Part shown: positions 36,225-46,321 of the stretch, in pieces
Numbering within the stretch: position 1 is the first letter of the stretch
Layout: each line of letters begins with the position of its first letter
The notes under the pieces: model-generated
Databases searched by the model: none
What the model saw: the letters and a program-made list of their open reading frames with translations, nothing else
What the model was told of the DNA's origin: nothing
Origin: Rhodamnia argentea
Taxonomy: Eukaryota; Streptophyta; Magnoliopsida; Myrtales; Myrtaceae
NCBI RefSeq assembly: GCF_020921035.1
Contig: NC_063152.1
Location: forward strand, 29,449,903 to 29,513,902
Length of the DNA stretch: 64,000 nt
Direction of reading: 5' to 3'
Translations under genes and position numbers: made by a program

Positions 36225-37125
36225 CGCATCCCTCTGCCAAAGAAATCAACTGGCGGATCAACCTCCTGCAGTGCCATAATTGGTTATATTTCACTGCTGA
36301 AGTTTCAAACAGGGGGTAGGAGTAGTGTGCAGACACAATTTTTTTCCACGGAAACTGAGGGTGTTAGGCTTTGTCTCATTTGGAAGTGCGCATGTATCTC
36401 TTCCAACTGGTTATAATGCCCATCTTTTTCTTTTGTTTTTTTCCCTAATGTCGTGCTGTTCCACCTCGCAACCTAATTGCATGTCTGGATCTCCTTAAGT
36501 CCTGCTTAAGTTGTCAAAAATGTTTTGTCGCTAGCATAAGTACACAGTGGAGAGTGACATGTTTTCTCCAGAAGAAATATCTTCACCCTGCTACCAGAAG
36601 AAAGTGCAGTGTTAAGATACCATACTCGTTTAGTCCGTGACTGGCCAAACAAGCAACACTCAATTCAGTTGATGCCCCTCTCAGCTGGACTAAGGATGCA
36701 GCCGAGAAGGTTATTCGGGCCTTGCTGATGCCAATTAATCTCTTCTGAGCTCATGATTGATAATCACTCATTGGGGTCGTGGAAATTAAGATGCCACAGT
36801 CCGGTGAAAATAAACCTTGGCTTATTTTACAGGATACTCTTGAGCATATTGTAAAGTTAAACAGCCTTATTCAGTGATCTTTTCTGTGAGAGGAGGGACT
36901 ATACTCCTGAAATACTTATTCATGGGTTTCATATTACTGTATATGTACTCTGATGTGTGGAGTAATTCGTTTATTTGGCAAAATATTACTAAAGCTATAG
37001 TACCTTGGAACATCGAAGTGGCCAGGTACTACAGTTATACAGTTAGCGGGGTGTTGCAATGAGCCCGTTGCACCTGCTAGATATATACTAAACATCTGTC
37101 GAAAAGTTGTTTTACCTTTTCTAAA
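36225..37125. other. 3' flank of the small gene and duplication junction
   Basis: 36.2-36.84 kb is the end of the left duplication unit. 36.84-37.13 kb is the spacer between units. No gene is supported. Confidence 0.45.
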
Positions 37126-38118
37126 AGAGATCTCTAGCGGATTTGTTTATGTCAATTTGCAAAGGATCCATCAACTAGAATGATGGGTTGATGACAAGTT
37201 TGATGGGTCGCTGCTTAAACTCCGGGTCGGTTTCCCTGCATAATCTTTCTTGATTCCTTTACAGCCTATGTCCTATCCAGATTCAAGTTCTCAGCATCTC
37301 ACGTTTATAGAGGCTCAACCATGCTTTGAGAATTTCCATGGCTCTAGGATCCGTGAGCTTCAAATGTGAGACGGCTCTCTGCCATCCACATTATTCAGCT
37401 TGCTTCATGCTATCGAGTCTGTTCTCTTGCTCTACTGCATGCATACTGTGGCCGTTTGAGTATAATTACCTGGCGACAACAGATCGCTGCTCTTGCAAGT
37501 GTAATGCCGGGGAAAGCACGCGCATTACCGAAAAGTGCACGGAAGTAGCATGAACGTCGAAAAAACGAGCAAACAGATATTTGTATCATGGAAGCGCAAC
37601 TGCGCTGACTGCAGCGCAGTCAAACTTTGTATTAGCTTGCTCTAAATGCACAGTAATGCCACGAAGCGCAACTGCGCAGACCAGCAGAAACTGAACGTTG
37701 CTTTCGAGATTCTGTCCATGTAAATTTCTTGGACGGTCTCTACATTAAAGTCACTCTTTAAACACTGCATCCCCATTGGTCGGAATTTGAAAAGGCGATA
37801 AAACATGCTTATTCAGCCAAAAATGGGTTGCAACTTATGATACGGAAAACCTGTTGCGACCAATATCATCGACAATGACAAACACGAAGTCTATCTTATA
37901 AATTCTTTCATGCCGGTTCCTGCATAGTCTTGTTTGACTCTTTCGTTCTTTTTATTTTCCTGCATAACAGGAAAAAACTAACTAATACCTCGTGAAAAGG
38001 CTGCAAAGCAACTGTGGTCACCTCTCTTCTTCTTACTTCTTGGATGTTGGTGAAGGCCATAGGAGTACCATGGCATGAACCGTGTCTAACTGGATGTTTT
38101 CTTCAGTAACTTTTGTAG

Positions 38119-38210
38119 TATTCCTCATCTGCAAACGGCCGATCCAGTTACCAGCGAACATGGAAAGCGGCGGGCTTAATTCTCTCTCAAAAGTTCGTTT
38201 TGCTCGAGCG
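38119..38210 (+). pseudogene. Relic exon 4 of the small conserved gene
   Basis: It matches exon 4 of the 33858 gene (35933-36023) including the acceptor, here TTGTAG, and a donor. It is 92 bases against 91: an extra C in the segment reading CAAACGGCCGATCC shifts the frame. Upstream exons are absent from this duplication unit and the segment with exon 5 is missing, so the copy cannot make the protein. Confidence 0.8.
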
Positions 38211-38610
38211 GTATCAGGACCTTTCCTCTCCTCCCTCCTCTCCCCGATGGGCAAGAAATGCAGCTGCCTATGTGCGCGCTCAAACACTGGCAAATCAAGC
38301 TCCTGCAGTGCCATAATGGGCGTATTTCACTGCAGAAGTTTCAAACAGGAGGAGGGAAGTAGCGTGCAGACACGGTTTTTGTCCGCGGAAGCTAAGGCGG
38401 TTAGGCTTCGGTGCTGTTATCTCTTCCAACTTGCTATGCTGCCCGTCTTTTTCTTTCTTTCTGAAAAATATTTTTCTAATTTTTTGGTATTTGATTCGTG
38501 AAAAATAAGCTAGTTTAGGATATCATTTTCTAACGATGAAAAAAAAACCCATTCAAAGCAGGGAAAATACACGAAGCTCTAAGATGCCATAGTCATTTGG
38601 TCGTTTAGGA

Positions 38611-39192
38611 TAGGGGTGATCGGTTCCCGGTCCGATCCGGTTCCCCTCAAGAACCGAGAACCGGACCGGTGGTTCCGGTTCTCAATTTTCCGGAACCGGG
38701 AACTGGATCACCGGTTCGGTCCGGTTCCCGGGCGGTTCCATTGGATTGAACACATGCCAAAAAAAAAAATTGTACCATTCTTGAACGGTCCCGATCTAGA
38801 AAATATAGAGACTAGACATTAAAAAATTTCGAATTCATTTCCTAAAACGGGTCTTTCAAGGCAAAGTTGAGAACTTTTTGCAAGATTGTTTCCAAAATGT
38901 ATATGGGATTCAAGCAAAAACGATTTTCCTTTGGGTCAAAACGGCCCGAGGAACCGACCGAGGCAAGATCAAGGTGGGGATTTTGTTTGGGGACTAAAAA
39001 GGCAAGATGAGAAAACTCCATACGCATGGAGTTTTCTTGATCAAAATATTAAAAAAAAAAATCGATCGGTCCGGTCCTGGCGGAACCTAGAACCGAGAAC
39101 CGGACCGCTCCCTCTAGAACCGGGAACCGGACCACCGGTCCCGGTCCGGTCCGGGCGGTCCCGGTTCGGGCGGTCCGATTTGCTCACCCCTA
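38611..39192. mobile_element. hAT-like MITE, 582 bp, with long GGTTCC/GGAACC arms
   Basis: The ends TAGGGGTGATCGG and TTTGCTCACCCCTA are inverted. They are flanked by 8-bp direct repeats GTTTAGGA (38603-38610) and GTTTAGGG (39193-39200), one mismatch. Each arm is about 100-130 bases of degenerate GGTTCCGGTTCT/GGAACCGG words, so the element can fold on itself. It inserted exactly at the left edge of the Harbinger-like element that starts at 39198. Confidence 0.85.
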
Positions 39193-39197
39193 GTTTA

Positions 39198-40557
39198 GGG
39201 TGCACATGATAATACTTCTTGAAGTAGATTTCCGCTCCAAAAGCACTTTTGGAGCAGAAATCCATTTGATAATTTAGGGTGCGCATGGTAACACTTCAGA
39301 TTGATTTCTCAACTTTTGACCAGAAGTTGATTTCTCAACTTCTCCTTCAAAGCGTAAGATGATTTTTCTACTTTTACTTCAGATTAACTTCTGATTAGAA
39401 AAATTCGTTTGATTATGGTTGAAAATTTCTACTTCTAGAACATTATTAACAAAATCTTCGACAGGTTGGCGGCGGGCGTCCGACGGCGGGCGACCGGCGG
39501 CGGGCGGTGGCGATGGTCGATCGGTGGAGGTCAATGTGATCGAAGAAGTGATTCTAAGGTGGAGAAGTAAAAAAAAAAATTACTTCTCAAAGTTGGCAAA
39601 AAATCTTGCCGGAAGTTAAAAATTCCACCTGAAGTTGAAAATCCTTCTAGAAGTCACTTTTTTTATCAAACGGATTTCTACTTCGGCAAGGTTTTTACCA
39701 AACGGATTTCCCCGCCGGATTGACTTCTAGCAGAGAAATCCAGAAGTAGAAGTGATTTCATGCGCACCCTTAACTTCTGAAACGTAAATACGTTTAATAA
39801 AAATATTTAATTTTGAAAGAAATTTCTACTTCTAAAGTTATTTTTCCTTCAATTTGAGAACTCAACTCATGAAGTACTTCTCGCATCATCATCTTTTTAT
39901 TACGTCTTCATCCTCTTTTTTACCCCACCCCCCTCCCCTGCCACCCACCATTGACCACCGCCTGTCATCACCCATCTCTACTCGCGACCACGGTCAACCG
40001 TCGACCATCGTCCGTCTTCGCCCACCGCAAACCTCTATCGGCCGCTTCCCACGCCCGCCACTCACCGACCGCCCCCCGCCGACCACCGCCGACAACCGCC
40101 TCCCGTTGATGACCAACACCGCCGCCACCCACCGTTGCCCCTAGCCGCCAACCGCCACCAATCGCTAACCACCGCTTACCGCCCGCCGCTCCCCTTAACG
40201 TCAACCACTACCGTGACCACCACCGTCGAGTCACCGTTTTCAACGGTTGATGTAAAATATAAATAATATTTTTTTTTATTTTTAAAGAGCAAATAATATT
40301 TTTAATAATAAAATTATTATTTTTTAAGAAATTTTAAAATTTTAAAAATGAAGTTTTAGAAATTTTTCGTACGCCGACAATAATTTTTCATAGTTGATTT
40401 CAAAAGTAGAAATTTTCAACCAAACAAATTTCTCTAATCAGAAATCAACTTCTATAGCGTAAATAGAAAAATCGACTTCGTTTTCTGAGTAGAAGTAGAG
40501 AAATCAATTTCTGCTCATAAGTTGATTTCTAAAGCAGAAGTGTTGCCATGGGCGCCT
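39198..40557. mobile_element. Harbinger-like MITE, 1.36 kb, outer copy
   Basis: The left end GGGTGCACATGATAATACTTC and the complement of the right end, AGGCGCCCATGGCAACACTTC, match over most of their length. TTA is present on both sides (39195-39197 and 40558-40560), the target site typical of PIF/Harbinger elements. The arms are rich in AGAAGTTGATTTCT words. The centre (39910-40250) is a C-rich, strongly strand-biased stretch of CCACCGAC-like words. It contains a second copy at 39277-39769. Confidence 0.7.
39277..39769. mobile_element. Harbinger-like MITE, 493 bp, nested copy
   Basis: The ends GGGTGCGCATG and CATGCGCACCC are a perfect 11-bp inverted repeat flanked by TTA on both sides (39274-39276 and 39770-39772). 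It lies inside the outer copy of the same family and has a short G-rich GGCGG centre in the opposite orientation to the outer one. Confidence 0.8.
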
Positions 40558-41395
40558 TTATCGGCCAAATAAGCAACGCTCATTTCATTTGATGCCCCTA
40601 TGAGCTCGACGAAGGACGCAACCGAGAAGGTAAGTCGGGCCTTACCAGTGCCGATTGATCTCTGAGCTCTTGATTGGTAATCACGCGACAGGATCATGGA
40701 ATTAAGATACCACGGTCCCGTGAAAGTAAACTTGAAAGAGCAATATATATCCTTCAAGAGTTTGTTATCACTTCTTCAAACTTGAAAGGCCTTTTTGAAC
40801 GTAACGACCAACAAAAGCATCTCGCATGTGACATTTGAAGTTTTTTTTTTTTACCAAAAAAAAAGTACTTTTGTTTTCGGTCCAAACATTTGAAGTAGTT
40901 GAAGGCCGCTAATAAAGTTCGTTTCTTTGAACGGATCTTTTCACCACAATCATCACAATGTTGAGGGACAGAGGCGAGGAACCATGTGGGTCAGACCAAA
41001 CTCGACCATACTCATCTGTTAGACGGGTCTAGACATATCTTGCATGGATCGCTACAAAATCAAACGAGCCTCGTTGAGAGGTTGTGTGACCTTTGAGGGC
41101 GGTTATCTTGTCTCTTTCGTACTCTGCATCTGTGCTTTTGTCTCATTTTAAAATTTAATCTGTAGTGAGTATTTTACACATAGTAAATACTATTTGCTTT
41201 CAGTTGATTTTTTTTTACCTTGAGAGTCCTTTTGCCTCAAGGCATTGTTTTAAAGGTAGAGTATCGTCAAACTCATCTCACAAAATGTCTCTTAGAGTGA
41301 AATGGATATATAATTTTTTGATAGGAGGATGAAATTGATATGACTTATTCTCATTCAGTTTCTCTGGATTCAAATTTATATCAGGAAAATATTAA

Positions 41396-42285
41396 GTGGC
41401 ACTAATTTCTTAAAGTCCCCCTAGACTTGATTTTGTTCAAAAACAACTTACAAATTTGATCATTGTGACCAAATAGCTCCCTTTAGTGGCGCCAGTTTCT
41501 TAAAAGCTCCCTCATTGTACCTGACTTTGTTCCAAAGTACTCGTGAACTTGATCATTCTTACACGATACCCTTCCCTCCTAAGTTTGATCACTTTGACTC
41601 AATAATTCTCTAAAATTATCGCCGGTGAAAATAATGGTTGGCCGATGAATACGTACTCATCACATGCACGTTTCGCATCCTGTTTAGGCATTTTGATCCC
41701 AAAAAAAAAAAAAAAACATCCTAATCCTAAAATCACAGATTGAAATTGAAGAAAAATCCGCGATTGACTTTATCTCATACTCATTGCACACAATAAAGTG
41801 CCCAATTGGGTATGGTTCAATCCACGACACGACCTCAGTACAGTCATCCTCTCACAACATCTCTACAATTTTCGAAGTATGCTCGAGAAACCCTAATTTT
41901 TTTTTCTTTTTTACATGTAAAATTGGGGCAAATTTGAATTTTTCTATGTGCAAGTTCTTTTTTTTTTTTGTCATATCTATGTGCAAGTTAGTGGCAGGGA
42001 AGAAATGTGTTTTCTTCGAATTAAAATGCCCCAGAAAAGGCGCAAAACGTGCACATGACGAGCATGTGCTGATCGAGCGATAGGTTATTCTTTTCAATAA
42101 TGATGAGCTTAGGAGATTATTGGGTCCAAACGATCAAGTTCTACGGGTAATTAGGAATAAATTCGAGACTAGAGACAATTTTGAGGAACAAAAATCACTT
42201 TAGTGATAGATTGGATAAAAAACAATCGAGTTTAGACAATAATTTGAAATAAGTCTAAATTTAGGGAACTTCACACCTCCTCATG
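41396..42285. mobile_element. Probable MULE-like foldback element, diverged
   Basis: The left arm (41396-41640) has repeated units such as CTTGATCATT and AGTCCCCCTAGACTTGA. The right arm (42110-42285) has their diverged complements, for example GATCAAGTTCT and CGAGTTTAGA. The centre is unique. Ends and target duplication are not resolved. Confidence 0.45.
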
Positions 42286-42368
42286 GGATTCATATCCCCG
42301 CATTACTATGTAAAATTGGCTCATAAATATCGTTACAAATCTAAAAAAATTCTCATGTAATAATTTAG

Positions 42369-42610
42369 GGTGTGTTTATTTCACAAAAAATAAAAATATT
42401 TTAAAAATAATATTCAAAAAATAATACTTATATCACTCACAAAAATTAATGAACGTAAAATATTTTTATTATCCACGAAAATAGTTAAGCATAAATTATT
42501 ATCGACAATGAAAATATTTTCTATTATGACTAATTTTTTTAGGGAATGTAATCAATTATTTTTTAAAAAATATTTTTCAAATCGTAAACATTTCATAAAA
42601 TAAACGCACC
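42369..42610. mobile_element. MITE, about 242 bp, TIR like GGTGCGTTTATTTCAC
   Basis: Imperfect terminal inverted repeats of about 17 bases with an AT-rich foldback interior. The ends are similar to those of the element at 4288-4512. No target duplication found. Confidence 0.55.
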
Positions 42611-42737
42611 TCGTAATACACGCAATAGAAGTGCAAAAATCTTCTCTGTTTCCAGTTTTATTATCTAGAAAAGAGAAATAGGAGTTTCGCAAAGTTCTCT
42701 AGGGTTTATGCCGCCTCCGGCCACCTCAATCCCCATC

Positions 42738-42744
42738 TATAAAA
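42738..42744 (+). promoter_or_regulatory. TATA box without an assigned gene
   Basis: CTATAAAAGTGCC lies in a promoter-like setting, with C/T-rich leader-like DNA just downstream. No coding gene could be assembled from the following 3.5 kb. Confidence 0.35.
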
Positions 42745-45700
42745 GTGCCATCTTTCTCCTTCCAATCTCGCTCTGCCTCCACTTCTCACCCTCCAAGTTT
42801 TCTTCCTCCGCGTTGCCAATCGGCATGCTCGGCGTTTTTCTCCCTTTTAGTTTCAGATCTACTCGTCTTTTTTGTCTGTGTTGTCTGTGTTCAAACGTTT
42901 CTCTTTGCTAAAGACTGAAACTTTACGAGGTTCCGCAGTGATGAACTGATTATCTCGTGTACCGGAGACCGGTCTCATTGTGGGGTTTGTCCGTGACGGT
43001 CGCACAACCCTCTAAGAAGTTCTGAGCCCATGCCTTCCTTCTTCGCTCCCTTCAAATCCTCGGGATTTTTTTTCTTCTTGCTCTTTTCAGATGACGCATC
43101 GATTTGAATATGGTTTTGCGCGTTCGGTTGTTTGCTGTCTGGCCGTTCTTTTTTATATGGCTGCATCCGGTTTTGCGTGTCGTTTCGAACTGGGAATGTG
43201 GTCGGAAGCGAGGTGACGATAGAAATTCATGTCTGTCAATCCACTGACTTGAAACAGTGTGATGTTTCCATGAATCCCGACAGGTTCTGATCGCTACTGG
43301 CCCCTCTTTAGCTTCCCCTAATTTGTTGCGAACTTTTTTGTGTTTGTATCGATGCTTAAAGAACCGAACTTTTCAAATACTTGCGAAAGCGGGCGTGTTT
43401 TACTGTGGTTGCTCGATCATTCTCTAGTTGGGCAGGTGATGAATCTCATATCAATTAATGGGTAATTTGCGTCTGAACTTATTTTGATGCTATATCACCT
43501 TGGAGAACTGATGCCCTATCTGGTGTTCTACTTCTTTTTCTGAACTAGTAAGTTGTTTTGGACATGAAGAAGGAACATTTGTTGTTTAAAAAATTTGTTG
43601 TCTTTAAACCACTGATTCTTGCTTGCTTCTGTGAGACTTTGTCCTCTATTTGCCTTTCCCCCCCTGTTTTTGTTATGGTTTTATCAGAATCCGACGGTCC
43701 GGCCATGTTATTGAAGTTCTTAATGTAACTATTACTGATGGCATCTATCGGAAAAGAAACTATTTGCTTGTGTAATGACTTAATGATACCTGCAGATTTA
43801 TATTCTCCGATATGCCCCATTGGTGAAATTCTTTCATGCACTAGAATCATGGATTACTGAGTGGCTGGATTTTGGTACTCATGTGAACGATTCAATTCAT
43901 GGCAAGTCTAGGGAAGATTTTTATGTAATTAGCTTGTTGCTCTGCTGGTGCAACGTGTTCAAGGGTATGCAGGCCATGCACTTTACTTGGTTCTCTGCTG
44001 GCGCAACATGTCTTAAGAACATGCTCGATCATAAAGGTTTCAATAGGTTGATCATAAATGTTTCAATGAGGATGACACTCAGACATAAACTAATTGCAAG
44101 TGTATTGAATGTTAGGTAGTCTTGGGATTACATCTCTTTGCTCCCTTTTGTATGCCTCTATTAGCCATGTACACATGCAATTGCAAAAATCTGAAATGAA
44201 TTTGTTCTTTGTGGATCAGATCAGCCATTGCCTATGGTGGACCTTATCTAAACCCATTAAAGGTAGGGAAAATCTAAAAATTTTCTTCATTGTGCCACCT
44301 CTTCGACTAATATTAAAATTTTAAAATCTTAAAATTGTTGGACCGGAAGAGGAATGAAAACTTAATATTGTTACCTACCAAACTTTTGTTACGTCATTTC
44401 TCTCATTTGCCAAGCACAACGGTAGTTTCATAAAGGTTTTATTGCGGACAAAAAGTTGGTTCTGGGATCATCAGTCTTAAAGAGCACTTGGCAATGAAAT
44501 TATGTCATGTCTTTTGCAAGACCATCATTTCCATGTAAAAATTATGGTGATGGTTGTTAGACAATCTTGCATGACATTTGGATTTTAGCTGGTGCAGATA
44601 AAAATAAGTAGTTCAAGGATCATCTATTGTTTTCTCCTTCATGTAGACCTTTAACAACCAAGACATAAGGAAGCTGGAGAAGTCATACATGGATTCAGTT
44701 TTTATGGATGGGATCCGTCATGATCATTAAACGTAGTGGGTGCAGTTGATGTCATCATGAATCAATTCTGTTCCATTCACAAAGAATGGCATCATTAAGA
44801 TATGTCCAAGGTTTGGACTCCGATCTTGGCTTAACTCCTTGCCTTCCTCTCCCTACCAATTGGAGCTTTTATTGAATGGAGGGGACCCTCGGTCTCTACA
44901 GCATATGAACTGTTAAATTCGTCAGTCTCGTAAATCCGACGGTTGATATGCTTCCAGGGAGAATGGTCTGATCCTGGGAAATGATTTTCCCACCAAGTGG
45001 GCAGATATCCATTTGGTTGGGGTTGGTGGAAATGGTGATATTTGGACAATAGACATGAGCTTATGTGACGAAGTTATTCTCTCTAGTCAGTGTTTTCTTT
45101 TCGCAGGATTGGAAGACACATTATTTTCTTTTGGGCAACCAGTCGTAGTCTTGGGGTTGCTCGATTTTACTGGCTCTGAGTTTTGGTTTGCTATTCATTG
45201 CTTATTGTTATTTTGTCACTTCCTAGTTTCGCTTCAACAAGTGCTGTAGTTAGGAAAATTTGTTTAGGTTTGTTGACAGGTTTATGGAGCGAAACCAACA
45301 TAGCCATGACAATTCTCTCTCTGAAGATTGCCGTGGACAGCTCTAGCATTGACTTACCGACAATGGTGCGGAAGAAAAAGATGGAAGAATTGCAAAGTGC
45401 GGTTTGTTTTCCAGGATGGCAATTGTTCAATAACCAGCGGTGTTTACTGATCGCAATGGTGCCATGTATTTCAAACAAAGAATTTGGGGAATGATTTTGC
45501 CTGAGTTTGTGCATTTGAAAAGAGTGAAGTCTTCCTTTTCGTTTATTTCTGTATATCTTAGAAGATTGTCATCTGGAGAATCTTTTCTCTTCCTCTCCAT
45601 GTTGTGTCCTGACTTTCCCCTGGATTCATGACATTTCTTTATTCTGGTGTCCGATGTATCAGTCTCTTCTCAAAGATACCATCTTTTTGTGCCATTTCAA

Positions 45701-46321
45701 GTCTTTTAGTATGCCTGAAATTTTAATCAGTACTCTTTACTTAATTAGAATGAGATGTCAACTGATGAGGCAAGCTATCAACCCGAATTTTTAGTATGAT
45801 GCCTAGATATTGTTGATCTGCAAGGTTCTTGTCATATGAAATCTTCTCTCATGTCGTTGGACGAATAAGTAAACAACTAGGAAAGTTGTCTTAATTTACA
45901 AAGAGCTCTCGAGTAGAAATAATTGGGAAAATGGTGCATAGATGCAGATTCCAGCTGATGAAAAAACTTTTCAGCAAGTTCTACAATCCTTTTGCCACTT
46001 TTTTTGTTTTTTGGGTCCATTCCTTTTGCCACTTTAAGTCGTCGCTTTCTAGATCAACAAATGACATTGTATAACAGCACTTTTTTTTTTTTTTTTTGGT
46101 CCAATGTATAACAGCACTTTAAAAATGGAAAATTTGGTGTGTTCTGTCCCTGCAACTGTAAAATCTTCAGTCCTGCCAAAGAAAGGGATAGTCATGATCT
46201 GTTTCAAATTTCAATACATGGTGATGGGGGGGTTAAAATCGACAATTTGGAGGATGAAATCTGAGCAACAAGGGAAAAAGGGGTCTTCTCATATGGATCT
46301 TAGTTACCTGGTATTTCCAGA
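42745..46321. other. No coding gene recognised; possible non-coding transcription unit
   Basis: Base composition is more genic than the neighbouring desert (CT-rich leader, mixed sequence), but the open frames are short, lack known domains and do not join through good splice sites. It may be the 3' flank of the 5-phosphatase gene plus a non-coding transcript from 42.77 kb, or a decayed gene. Confidence 0.35.

Larger units (their letters stand above)
31659..36840 (+). repeat. Tandem segmental duplication, left copy
   Basis: Left unit of a duplication whose right unit is 37126-40760. Matching blocks, in the same order and direction, are 31659-32105 with 37126-37596, 32890-33010 with 37640-37730, 33225-33375 with 37790-37940, 35700-36640 with 37965-38600, and 36645-36815 with 40558-40760. 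The left copy keeps the prolamin-like gene and the intact five-exon gene. Boundaries are approximate. Confidence 0.85.
37126..40760 (+). repeat. Tandem segmental duplication, right copy (decayed and invaded)
   Basis: Right unit of the duplication described at 31659. It lacks the prolamin-like gene and exons 1-3 and 5 of the small conserved gene. It has gained a hAT-like element and two nested Harbinger-like elements between 38611 and 40557. Outside the insertions the order of homologous blocks is unchanged. Confidence 0.85.
40761..42690. other. Intergenic DNA with two small transposons
   Basis: No gene is supported. The main contents are a foldback element at about 41396-42285 and a MITE at 42369-42610. 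A and T homopolymers are frequent. Confidence 0.5.

Noticed and set aside
39854-40204. Proline-rich or glycine-rich protein frames
   Set aside because: They come from the low-complexity C-rich core of a transposon and lack start context or homology.
42938-43025. Box C/D snoRNA (GTGATGA ... CTGA, 88 bases apart)
   Set aside because: The flanks do not pair to form a terminal stem and no D'/C' or rRNA guide stretch could be seen.
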